From Acidobacteriota bacterium (GTDB lineage Bacteria; Acidobacteriota; Vicinamibacteria; Vicinamibacterales; UBA8438), in contig SXOW01000238.1 in the NCBI GenBank assembly GCA_005778315.1, forward strand, positions 1-12,088: a DNA stretch of 12,088 nt, given 5' to 3'. Shown in pieces: positions 1-6,358 of the stretch (its first letter is position 1; every line of letters begins with the position of its first letter). A model generated the notes under the pieces. The model saw only the letters and a program-made list of their open reading frames with translations, was not told the origin of the DNA and ran no database searches. The position numbers and the translations under genes were made by a program.

Positions 1-926
1 CGCTCGACGAGCATGCGGTACCTGGGCAGCAGTCCCGCATGGTGGATGCCGATGCCCTGGCGGAGCCAGTTCCGGACCCGGGCGCCGTAGGGGCTTGCGA
101 ATCGCACCCCGTGGATCGCCGCCCCGACCGCGTTCTTTTCGTCTCGGTTCGAGACCGTGAGGCTGGTGAAGCTCTGGGCACTCTCGGCGGCATCCTTCTG
201 CGTGAAGTGAACAACATAGACGGGGACCCGGTCGGCATACGCGAGGGCTTGGACCGCCTCCGCCAGTGGAACCTCCGAATACTGGTACTCCAGCGGGACG
301 GGGCGGTCCACCGAGGTGACGGTCACGGTGGGCCGATGATTCTGCCGTGTGAGGGCCTCTTCGAAGAACGTGACGTCGCCCAGGGTCGCCGACATCAAGA
401 GAAATCTGGTGCGTGGCAGGGTCAGCAGCGGCACTTGCCACGCGGTGCCCCGATCGCGGTCGGCATACCAGTGGAACTCGTCCATCACGACATCGTCGAC
501 GTTCGCGTCGGCCCCGTTGCGGAGGGCGATGTTGGCCAGGATCTCCGCGGTACAGCAGAGGATCGGCGCATCTCGGTTGACGGTGGCGTCGCCGGTGGCG
601 AGGCCGACGTGCTCTGGGCCGAACTCCCCCGACAACGCTCTCCACTTCTCGTTGACCAGCGCCTTGATGGGGCATGTGTAGACGGAACGGCGTCCCGCCG
701 CCAACGATGCGAAGTGCAGCGCGGACGCGGCGAGCGACTTGCCGGAGCCAGTGGGGGTGTGCAGGATCACGTTGTGGCCCTCAAACAGAGCGAGGGTGGC
801 GTCTTCCTGGGCGCGGTAGAGCGTGAGTCCCTGACCGTCTACGTAGGAGAGGAAGCGTCCAAGCAGCTCGTCGACGTCGTGCCCCCGCTCGGAGGACGGG
901 AGCAAGGCATACAGAGGACCATCCAT
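1..926 (-). CDS. DEAD/DEAH-box helicase, DUF3516 (Ski2-like) type, 3' part cut by window edge
   Basis: This gene encodes an ATP-dependent nucleic-acid helicase of superfamily 2. The first 308 residues are visible, and the reading frame stays open to base 1. In order I see a Q-motif-like stretch GLTLYRAQ (residues 33-40), Walker A TPTGSGKS (57-64), a DEAD-type box DEFH (149-152) inside VVMDEFHWYADRDRG, motif III SAT (179-181), and the start of the second RecA domain with GIGIHHAGLLPRYRMLVE at the edge. The DEFHWYADRDRG and AWQVPLLTLP wording is what I remember from bacterial helicases annotated as DUF3516; the DUF3516 domain itself would lie beyond the window. The ATG at 926 is chosen because it gives the short acidic N-terminus usual before the Q motif. 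No Shine-Dalgarno is visible, and a -10-like CACAAT ends 9 nt upstream. Its likely role is RNA or DNA unwinding in the cytoplasm; the substrate cannot be told. It is divergent from the kinase gene. Confidence 0.88.
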   Translation of the reverse strand, partial: MDGPLYALLPSSERGHDVDELLGRFLSYVDGQGLTLYRAQEDATLALFEGHNVILHTPTGSGKSLAASALHFASLAAGRRSVYTCPIKALVNEKWRALSGEFGPEHVGLATGDATVNRDAPILCCTAEILANIALRNGADANVDDVVMDEFHWYADRDRGTAWQVPLLTLPRTRFLLMSATLGDVTFFEEALTRQNHRPTVTVTSVDRPVPLEYQYSEVPLAEAVQALAYADRVPVYVVHFTQKDAAESAQSFTSLTVSNRDEKNAVGAAIHGVRFASPYGARVRNWLRQGIGIHHAGLLPRYRMLVE

Positions 927-935
927 TGGCCAGCT

Positions 936-941
936 ATTGTG
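936..941 (-). promoter_or_regulatory. possible -10 element for the helicase gene (leaderless)
   Basis: CACAAT on the minus strand matches the TATAAT consensus at four of six positions and ends 9 nt before the ATG at 926. No convincing -35 is seen. It is listed because the same spacing recurs at three other leftward genes here. Confidence 0.3.
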
Positions 942-944
942 CGC

Positions 945-959
945 CGGTTTCTCGAACCG
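945..959. promoter_or_regulatory. small dyad in the helicase/kinase divergent spacer
   Basis: The arms CGGTT and AACCG flank a 5-nt spacer (TCTCG), just upstream of the helicase -10-like sequence. The position would suit an operator shared by the two divergent genes. Five-base arms can arise by chance, so the support is weak. Confidence 0.2.
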
Positions 960-1008
960 AGGCCAGCGAAGCGACTCTGAGGCCGTAGACTCCAGGCAGC
1001 AGTGCGCG

Positions 1009-1869
1009 ATGGTGAAACCGATACTTCACGCGATTGAGGAAGCGCTAGGCGCCAAGGTGACAGGCGTGTCCCGTGTGCGGGGTGGCGATGTTGCGACCGC
1101 CTTGCGCCTGGAGCTCGAGGATGGGCGGTGGCTCTTTGCCAAGACCAGCGCGGCCGTGCCCCAGCTCCACTTCACGACGGAGGCGGCGGGACTGACATGG
1201 ATGCGCGGCGCCGCCGCCGATGTGTGCGTGCCCAGGGTGGTTGCGGTCTCCGATGCGCCACCGTTCCTGGTGCTTGAATGGATAGAAGAAGGCCGCCCAA
1301 CCGACGACACCGATACGTCGCTCGGCCGTGGACTGGCCGCGCTCCATCGCGCCGGGGCAGCGAGCTTCGGCCGTACAGATCGTCGGCCGACGGGTAGCCG
1401 AGGACTCCCGAACGATCCGTGTGGCACCTGGGCCGAGTTCTACGCGACCCAGCGGTTGTTGCCGCTCGTTCGCCTGGCCTCAGCCACCCAGGCGCTCGAC
1501 AGTCGCACCCTGCGGGGTCTTGCGGCTGTCGCGGAGCGGCTCGCAGAGCTGGGCGGCGAGGTTGAGCCCCCAGCCCGACTGCACGGCGACCTGTGGGCTG
1601 GCAACCGGCTGGTTGGCCGGGCGGGACGCAACTGGTTGATCGATCCTGCCTCGCATGGCGGGCACCGCGAGAGTGATCTGGCGATGATGCGGCTGTTTGG
1701 GGGCTTTGGTCCTGACGTCTTTGCCGCCTACTCGGAGGTCAGCCCGTTGGCGGCAGGGTGGCAGGGCCGGGTCGCGCTGCACCACCTGGCGCCGTTGGTG
1801 GTCCACGCCATCAAGTTCGGCGGCAGTTACCCGGCGGCGGTTGAGCGCGCCCTGGGAGGCTATCTCTGA
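1009..1869 (+). CDS. fructosamine/ketosamine-3-kinase family protein
   Basis: This is a 286-residue protein-kinase-like fold enzyme. The family phosphorylates sugar-amine adducts (ketosamines) on proteins or small molecules, which makes them unstable and so repairs glycation damage in the cytoplasm. Visible signatures are the ATP-anchoring lysine in FAKTS (K45), the glutamate in FTTEAAGL (E58), the hinge-like FLVLEWIEEG (86-95), the catalytic loop HGDLWAGN (192-199), and the metal-binding IDPASHGGHRESDLAM (211-226) followed by LFGGF. The last two are nearly diagnostic of the family. Length matches the usual 285-300 residues. The frame is open back to 937, but the ATG at 1009 gives the normal N-terminus; its ribosome site is weak. 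The gene is divergent from the helicase and convergent with the secreted-protein gene across the 11-bp repeat array. A general aminoglycoside-type phosphotransferase is a less likely reading. Confidence 0.9.
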   Translation: MVKPILHAIEEALGAKVTGVSRVRGGDVATALRLELEDGRWLFAKTSAAVPQLHFTTEAAGLTWMRGAAADVCVPRVVAVSDAPPFLVLEWIEEGRPTDDTDTSLGRGLAALHRAGAASFGRTDRRPTGSRGLPNDPCGTWAEFYATQRLLPLVRLASATQALDSRTLRGLAAVAERLAELGGEVEPPARLHGDLWAGNRLVGRAGRNWLIDPASHGGHRESDLAMMRLFGGFGPDVFAAYSEVSPLAAGWQGRVALHHLAPLVVHAIKFGGSYPAAVERALGGYL

Positions 1870-1874
1870 TCGCT

Positions 1875-1984
1875 GCCTGGCTGGTGCCTGGTCACTGCCT
1901 CGTGACGGCCTCGTGACGGCCTCGTGACGGCCTCGTGACGGCCTCGTGACGGCCTGGTCATGGCTTGGTCACGGCCCGGTCACG
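1875..1984. repeat. 11-bp tandem repeat array, ten units
   Basis: Ten contiguous 11-bp units fill almost the whole gap between two convergent genes. The five central units (1897-1951) are identical, GCCTCGTGACG. The outer units are variants: GCCTGGCTGGT and GCCTGGTCACT on the left; GCCTGGTCATG, GCTTGGTCACG and GCCCGGTCACG on the right. The outer units carry GTCAC where the central ones carry GTGAC, its reverse complement, so CGTGAC in a central unit can pair with GTCACG in a right-hand unit. The array lies 5 nt after the kinase stop and 2 nt before the end of the opposing gene. Units abut directly with no spacers, so it is not a CRISPR array. It may act as a terminator-like or protein-binding element, or be slippage DNA of no function. 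Confidence 0.9.
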
Positions 1985-1986
1985 GA

Positions 1987-2955
1987 CTAGCGGGACTCAC
2001 CCGCGGCAGCCCTGCGTTCCTCAGCCCGCGCCGCAGACAGGATGTTGGTCAGCCCATAGTTCCCCTCGTGGCAGGCGAACTCGAACATCGGGTCTTCGGT
2101 TCGGGTCATCGGAACGACCGCGGTCCACGGGTGCTCGAAGGAGGCGGGGTCTTCGACCGTGTACTCATAGAGCAGGGTGGACTCATCCCTTCGGGTAAAT
2201 CGTTCGATGAGCCGCATGTCTCGTCCTGAACCAAGGTAATCGGTGCGGTCGGTGAAGTTGGTGGTTTCGACCACCAGCGTCGGTCCCTCCCAGTGCCCGC
2301 GCGAGTCGCCTCGCAGCTGCCTGACACCATCGGGCAGATGGTCGCGCCCGTCGAGGGGGATGACGCGCACTTCGTGCACCATCTCGTTGTGCAGCACGAC
2401 CATGCCTGGCACCTGAAGGAGCATCACGTTGTTGTTGTAGGCTCCCGGGTTCATCGGTGGGCCAGCGTTGAACCCGACGACGCAGCGTTCGGTGATACTG
2501 CGATCCTGAATGCTGTGCGTCCGTTCCCGCTTGTCGGCTCGCGCTCCCGCTCTGGCTCGCGCATCCTCGGTCAGGGCCGGTACCCGTCCGTCGGGCGGGT
2601 CGACGATGAGCGAGGTGCGGCGATCACCAGTGAGTGCGGTGCCGTAGTCCAGCCAGAACTTGGCGTGCACGGTCGGCGCCGCATCGTAGTCCTCTCGACT
2701 CTCCGCTTGGGCCTGTTCGTAGGAGGCGGCCTCTTCGGCCGTCAGCACATCTTTGTCCGCCATCTCTCGTGGGCGCTGGAGTGGCGTCATGGTGCGAAAG
2801 TCCCAGACGCCTTGGAGGTCCGGCTTTCCTGAGGGGCTGCCCGTCCCCTGCGCCAACGCCGCGGCCGGCGTGCTCAGCAGCGCCAGTATCAAGAGCAACC
2901 ACGATGGTGTGGTCGCTAGCGCCATCGGCTCCCGCTTCAACTTGGTCAAGGACAT
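1987..2955 (-). CDS. secreted protein of unknown function
   Basis: This is a 322-residue protein with an N-terminal Sec signal: a basic start (MSLTKLKREP), a hydrophobic run (WLLLILALLS) and a likely cleavage after ALA at residue 35, giving a mature N-terminus QGTGS. The body is soluble. It holds PDLQGVWDFRT, ERCVVGFNAGPPMNPGAYNNN, VHEVRVIPLDGRDHLP, GDSRGHWEGPTLVVETTNFT, and a C-terminal CHEGNYGLTNIL. I recall many similar secreted proteins in acidobacterial and other soil genomes, but no assigned function, and I see no catalytic signature. The two cysteines, in ERC and ACHEG, could form a disulfide. The ATG at 2955 is preferred because it supplies the positive signal-peptide end; the alternatives are ATG at 2925, behind a GGGAG sequence, or an upstream extension to 3000. 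It lies 28 nt after the permease stop on the same strand, so it is probably the last gene of the GlpD-like operon. Confidence 0.8.
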   Translation of the reverse strand: MSLTKLKREPMALATTPSWLLLILALLSTPAAALAQGTGSPSGKPDLQGVWDFRTMTPLQRPREMADKDVLTAEEAASYEQAQAESREDYDAAPTVHAKFWLDYGTALTGDRRTSLIVDPPDGRVPALTEDARARAGARADKRERTHSIQDRSITERCVVGFNAGPPMNPGAYNNNVMLLQVPGMVVLHNEMVHEVRVIPLDGRDHLPDGVRQLRGDSRGHWEGPTLVVETTNFTDRTDYLGSGRDMRLIERFTRRDESTLLYEYTVEDPASFEHPWTAVVPMTRTEDPMFEFACHEGNYGLTNILSAARAEERRAAAGESR

Positions 2956-2983
2956 ATGAATCGCGAGACAGAATACCACTCCG

Positions 2984-3865
2984 CTACCTGGACACGACAA
3001 GCAAGACGGACATGACGACGATGGTGGAGCAGCCCATGGTCCACAACGTGAGGACTTCGTTGCCGACGAGGTAGCCGAGCAGTAACGCGATGACCGGGTT
3101 CACGTAGGCGTAGGTGGTGGCCTTGGCCGGGGTTGATGCCTTGAGCAGCCACAGATAGCATCCGTAGGCGATGGAACCGAACACCGCCGTGTACGCCCAT
3201 GCTGCCCACGCGCGGGTCGGCACACTCGCCCAGTCGACATGGCGGAATTCCCCGGTCAGGGCGGCAAAGCCAAGCAGGACGGCCCCGCCACCGAGCATCT
3301 GCATCCCCGATGACTGTGCCTGGGATGCCGGTTGTGGCGCGTGACGCGAGTACACCGACCCACTAGCCCACAAGAGTCCGGCCACGAATATGGTGCCAGC
3401 CCCTACTGGGTCGATCTGGCCCAGACCGGCTCCTGGCGGACGGATCAGCAACGCCACGCCGCCAAAGCCGAGGGCGAGTCCTAACAAGACTCGGCCAGTG
3501 GGGCGGCGACCACTGGGTTTGACCCAGTCGATCAGGACGACCCACAGCGGGACCACAGAGACCAGCAGGGCCCCCAACCCGGACTGGACCGTTTGCAGCG
3601 CCCAGGTGACCAGGCCGGTACCCCCGGCGGCCATGAGCGTTCCGATACAGGCCGTGGTGACCCAGTGCCGCACGGTCGGGCGCGAGGCCTGTGTGAACCA
3701 TCCCCAGGCAAAAAACATGAGGCCGCCCACGAGAAATCGGATACCGGCCAGAAGAAACGGCGGAATGGCGGCCACGCCGAAGCCGATGGCCAGATAGGTG
3801 GACCCCCAGATGAGGTACATCGCGGCGAACGCGAGAATTAGCGCGAGCCGGGAAGGGCGACTCAT
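2984..3865 (-). CDS. EamA/RhaT-family drug/metabolite transporter (DMT permease)
   Basis: This 293-residue inner-membrane protein has about ten hydrophobic segments arranged as two EamA repeats. The family exports or imports small metabolites. Typical marks are AAMYLIWGSTYLAIGF in the first helix, the PPFLLAGIRFLVGG segment, the repeat-linking loop with a basic DWVKPSGRRPTGR stretch, and a second repeat ending in AKATTYAYVNPVIALLLGYLVGNE, a hallmark of the second EamA domain. The frame continues upstream to 4084, but that part is antisense-like Arg/Gly-rich sequence inside the neighbouring gene. The ATG at 3865 starts exactly at the family N-terminus and overlaps the upstream stop as ATGA, so translation is probably coupled to the GlpD-like gene. 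The substrate cannot be read from the sequence. Confidence 0.9.
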   Translation of the reverse strand: MSRPSRLALILAFAAMYLIWGSTYLAIGFGVAAIPPFLLAGIRFLVGGLMFFAWGWFTQASRPTVRHWVTTACIGTLMAAGGTGLVTWALQTVQSGLGALLVSVVPLWVVLIDWVKPSGRRPTGRVLLGLALGFGGVALLIRPPGAGLGQIDPVGAGTIFVAGLLWASGSVYSRHAPQPASQAQSSGMQMLGGGAVLLGFAALTGEFRHVDWASVPTRAWAAWAYTAVFGSIAYGCYLWLLKASTPAKATTYAYVNPVIALLLGYLVGNEVLTLWTMGCSTIVVMSVLLVVSR

Positions 3866-5490
3866 TGGGCGGGATACACCTGTTCCACGTCCTGAATCTC
3901 TCGTGCCCGGTCGTCGGCGCTCCAGCCCAGCTCGTCGCCCATGACCTGAGCCGCCGCCTGCAGGGCCGCCGGACCAGGATGTCCGTCGGACCCGGCCTCG
4001 GTTCGCCGCAGGACGGCGTCGGAGAGGTGGACGGCCATCTCCTGCCGGGTGGCGTGGAGCAGCTCGCCTCGCGTCACCGCGCATCGATCCGACAGTGGGG
4101 CCGCCAGGGCCGGCGCTTCGCGGAGCGACTGGATGACCTGCCGATGTTCGGCTCCGTAGGTGCGCGCAAGGCGCGCCGCTGTATCGCGGGCGAGCGGCCC
4201 CCGCCGATCGTCGTCACCGGTCGCAGCGCGCAAGAATGCGTCCCAGTCTGGAATCGCGCCGCCCGTGAGCGGCGTCGTGGCAGTTTCGCACGGCGGCGCG
4301 CGGCGCCCCAGAATCGAGAACGCGAGGTCGGTGGCCCGCTCGGCCGTGGCTCGTGCCGTCGTATAGCGCACACCCAGCACCGTCATCAGACCAGGCACAC
4401 CATCGGCGCGGTGATCACGCACGCGGCTCCCCTTGAGCAGCTCGTGGCCCGCATCGTCCTCGGACGGGAGGAGGCCGCGATGCACGAGACGGACATCCGC
4501 CCGCCGTAATCCCGCGCCGGGGAACGCGTCGTTCACGTCGTTCAAAAACCGGTCAACGTCAGCGTCGGAGGCGGTCAGGGCATCACTCGGCCCGTCGAAC
4601 GGGTCGTGGCTGGTTCCAACGATAGAGACCTGTCGCCAGGGCGCAGCGAAGAGGAACCTGGCGCCGGCCATGCCACCCACCGCATGGTCACCCGTGATCG
4701 ACCGGGTGACGAGGTTCATCGCTTTCGAGAGCCCCGGCGGCGGTCCAGACGAGCGGGCGGCCGGGAGCCCTTCGAGCAATCGGCGGCTCCCCGGGCCGCT
4801 CGCATTGACCACCAACGAGGCGCGCACGTCGAATGCGCCCGCTCCGAGCCGATCCTCCACGTGGGCGCCGATGACGCGCTCCCCATCGCGAACCCAGCCG
4901 GTGACGTCGAGGTAGTTGCCAGCGACGGCTCCGGCCTGCACCGCAGACTGCACGAACGCCAACAGCACCCGATCTGAGCTGTACATCTGACAGTCGTGCC
5001 ACACGATGCCCCCGGTGACCCCGGTCGGATCGATGTGCGGGCTGAGCGCCAGACACTCGTCGCGGGAGACCAGTCGGCTCGGGGGCAGGTGCTTTGACCG
5101 ATCCGGGAGGTCGTTTCTGTCGTGAGCCACCAGATCGTAGAGCCCGAACCCGGTCCGCATCACGAGTGGATGGCGTGTGAGGCCCCGATACGTCGGGACG
5201 ACGAACGGCAGCGGATGCACCAGGTGTGGTGCGATGCGGCACAACGCCCGGCGCTCGCGGACGAAGAGGCGCATCTCCGTCGGACTCCCACTCTGCAGGG
5301 CGCGCACGCCGCCGTGCACCGTCTTCAGACTGTTGGCAGAGGTGCCGCCACCGAAATCTCCCTGATCGACGAGGGCCACCGACAGCCCGCGCTGCGCCGC
5401 ATCCCACGCCAGGGTCGCACCGTAGATACCGGCTCCGACGACGAGGAGATCAAAGGTGCTGTTGGCCAGCGCCCGCAGATCACGTCTCAC
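3862..5490 (-). CDS. GlpD-like FAD-dependent glycerol-3-phosphate dehydrogenase/oxidase
   Basis: This 542-residue flavoprotein belongs to the GlpD family, which oxidises sn-glycerol 3-phosphate to dihydroxyacetone phosphate and passes electrons to the quinone pool or to oxygen. The N-terminal FAD fold has GAGIYG (19-24), and VDQGDFGGGTSANS (41-54) corresponds to the family's GGGTS-containing stretch. HGGVRAL (59-65) replaces the usual HGGLRYL. VLGVRYTTARATAERATD resembles the FAD-binding end of the first domain (usual GGKWTTYR), followed by a helical C-terminal domain of about 130 residues. The departures at these motifs suggest a divergent subgroup whose substrate may not be glycerol 3-phosphate. 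No in-frame ATG lies nearby; GTG at 5490 is the first plausible start and places the FAD motif at the normal distance. The open frame continuing to 6105 runs antisense over the methyltransferase and is not counted. First gene of a probable three-gene operon. Confidence 0.85.
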   Translation of the reverse strand: MRRDLRALANSTFDLLVVGAGIYGATLAWDAAQRGLSVALVDQGDFGGGTSANSLKTVHGGVRALQSGSPTEMRLFVRERRALCRIAPHLVHPLPFVVPTYRGLTRHPLVMRTGFGLYDLVAHDRNDLPDRSKHLPPSRLVSRDECLALSPHIDPTGVTGGIVWHDCQMYSSDRVLLAFVQSAVQAGAVAGNYLDVTGWVRDGERVIGAHVEDRLGAGAFDVRASLVVNASGPGSRRLLEGLPAARSSGPPPGLSKAMNLVTRSITGDHAVGGMAGARFLFAAPWRQVSIVGTSHDPFDGPSDALTASDADVDRFLNDVNDAFPGAGLRRADVRLVHRGLLPSEDDAGHELLKGSRVRDHRADGVPGLMTVLGVRYTTARATAERATDLAFSILGRRAPPCETATTPLTGGAIPDWDAFLRAATGDDDRRGPLARDTAARLARTYGAEHRQVIQSLREAPALAAPLSDRCAVTRGELLHATRQEMAVHLSDAVLRRTEAGSDGHPGPAALQAAAQVMGDELGWSADDRAREIQDVEQVYPAQ

Positions 5491-5498
5491 GGTGCGGT

Positions 5499-5504
5499 AT
5501 TGTA
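5499..5504 (-). promoter_or_regulatory. candidate -10 element for the GlpD-like operon
   Basis: TACAAT on the minus strand matches TATAAT at five of six positions and ends 8 nt before the GTG at 5490. Transcription from it would begin almost at the start codon. No good -35 is seen at the expected distance (ATTCCT at 5522-5527). Confidence 0.45.
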
Positions 5505-5531
5505 CGCTGGCCGTGAGGGTGAGGAATGCGC

Positions 5532-5565
5532 GCGACGGGGCGCGCCCCGTCGCCCCGACGGGCGC
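5532..5565. repeat. perfect 22-bp palindrome overlapping a second hairpin
   Basis: Bases 5532-5542 (GCGACGGGGCG) are the exact reverse complement of 5543-5553. The right arm can instead pair with bases 5556-5565: 5542-5552 against CGACGGGCGC, ten pairs with one bulged C and a CCC loop. The two structures exclude one another. The element lies in the divergent spacer, about 50 bp upstream of the likely GlpD-like transcription start, and ends 9 nt before the methyltransferase ATG. It could be an operator for a dimeric regulator or an RNA switch in the methyltransferase leader. Confidence 0.75.
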
Positions 5566-5574
5566 AGTGACCTC

Positions 5575-6333
5575 ATGCTTGACGCCATCGCCGCCTATTG
5601 GAACGAGCGTATCCACGATCTGGAGATGACCGACGCGCCGGTCGGTACGTTGCAGTTTTTCGATGACCTCGACGACTACCGGTTCGACAAGTTGCGCTAT
5701 CTCCCGGCGTTGGTCGATTTCAGCGGGTTCCCTGACAAGCGACTCCTGGAGGTCGGTTGTGGCATTGGCACCGACCTGGTTCGCTTCGCACGGGGCGGCG
5801 CGCAGGTGACCGGTGTCGACCTCGCCCCGCAGTCGATCGCGCTCGCACGACTGAACCTGGAGCTGCGCGGGCTTGCGGGGCAGGCTGACCTCCGGGTGGG
5901 CAACGGCGAGGCGCTCCCGTTCGACGACGCGCAGTTCGACGTGACCTACGCGCACGGCGTCCTGCAATACACGCACGACGCCCGGCGCATGGTCGAGGAG
6001 TGCCGGCGCGTCCTGGCGCCCGGCGGACTCGCCATCTTCATGGTCTATAACCGTGTGTCGTGGTTGAACGCCATGTCGACCGTGATGGGGGTGGGGCTCG
6101 AGCATGCCGACGCCCCCGTGCTGAACAAGTATTCGATTCCGGAATTTGAACGGTTGCTGCAGGGATTCTCGGACGTGCGGATCGTGCCCGAACGGTTTCC
6201 CGTGAAGTCACGCTTGCACACGGGATGGAAAGCGGTGGCCTTCAATGGGGTGTTCGTTGGCACCTTCAACGCGATTCCGCGTGCCTGGGTCCGTCGGTTC
6301 GGCTGGCACCTCATGGCGTTCTGCCGGAGCTGA
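5575..6333 (+). CDS. class I SAM-dependent methyltransferase
   Basis: This is a 252-residue cytoplasmic methyltransferase with a Rossmann-like core. Motif I LEVGCGIGTDL (58-68) binds S-adenosylmethionine, VTGVDLAP (78-85) supplies the acidic ribose contact, ALPFDDAQFDVTYAHGVLQY (113-132) is motif II, and RRVLAPGG (144-151) is motif III. The N-terminal IAAYWNERIHDLEM and the DDYRFDKLRYLP helix are shared with methyltransferases found near glycan and lipid genes, but the acceptor is unknown. The C-terminal third (after about residue 165) holds the substrate cap. The ATG at 5575 is the first start consistent with family length; the open frame extends upstream to 5122 but is antisense to the GlpD-like gene. 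There is no clear Shine-Dalgarno, because the leader is taken up by the palindrome and hairpin. It is convergent with the radical SAM gene with 25 nt between stops. Confidence 0.87.
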   Translation: MLDAIAAYWNERIHDLEMTDAPVGTLQFFDDLDDYRFDKLRYLPALVDFSGFPDKRLLEVGCGIGTDLVRFARGGAQVTGVDLAPQSIALARLNLELRGLAGQADLRVGNGEALPFDDAQFDVTYAHGVLQYTHDARRMVEECRRVLAPGGLAIFMVYNRVSWLNAMSTVMGVGLEHADAPVLNKYSIPEFERLLQGFSDVRIVPERFPVKSRLHTGWKAVAFNGVFVGTFNAIPRAWVRRFGWHLMAFCRS

Positions 6334-6358
6334 CAGCGCGACCCGACCTCGCCGGGCA

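Noticed and set aside
39..980. Long plus-strand open frame over the helicase region
   Set aside because: It is antisense to the helicase frame, which carries Walker A, DEFH and SAT motifs. The plus-strand translation shows no family features and reflects GC-rich codon shadowing.
1875..1984. CRISPR array
   Set aside because: Units are only 11 bp and abut without spacers, and no cas gene is nearby.
3866..4084. In-frame upstream extension of the EamA permease
   Set aside because: The Arg/Gly-rich sequence lies inside the GlpD-like gene. The ATGA overlap and the family N-terminus support 3865.
5122..5574. In-frame upstream extension of the methyltransferase
   Set aside because: It is antisense to the GlpD-like gene and includes the palindrome. 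The normal family N-terminus starts at 5575.
5491..6105. In-frame upstream extension of the GlpD-like protein
   Set aside because: It runs antisense over the methyltransferase gene, has no homology-like content, and would put the FAD motif over 200 residues from the N-terminus.
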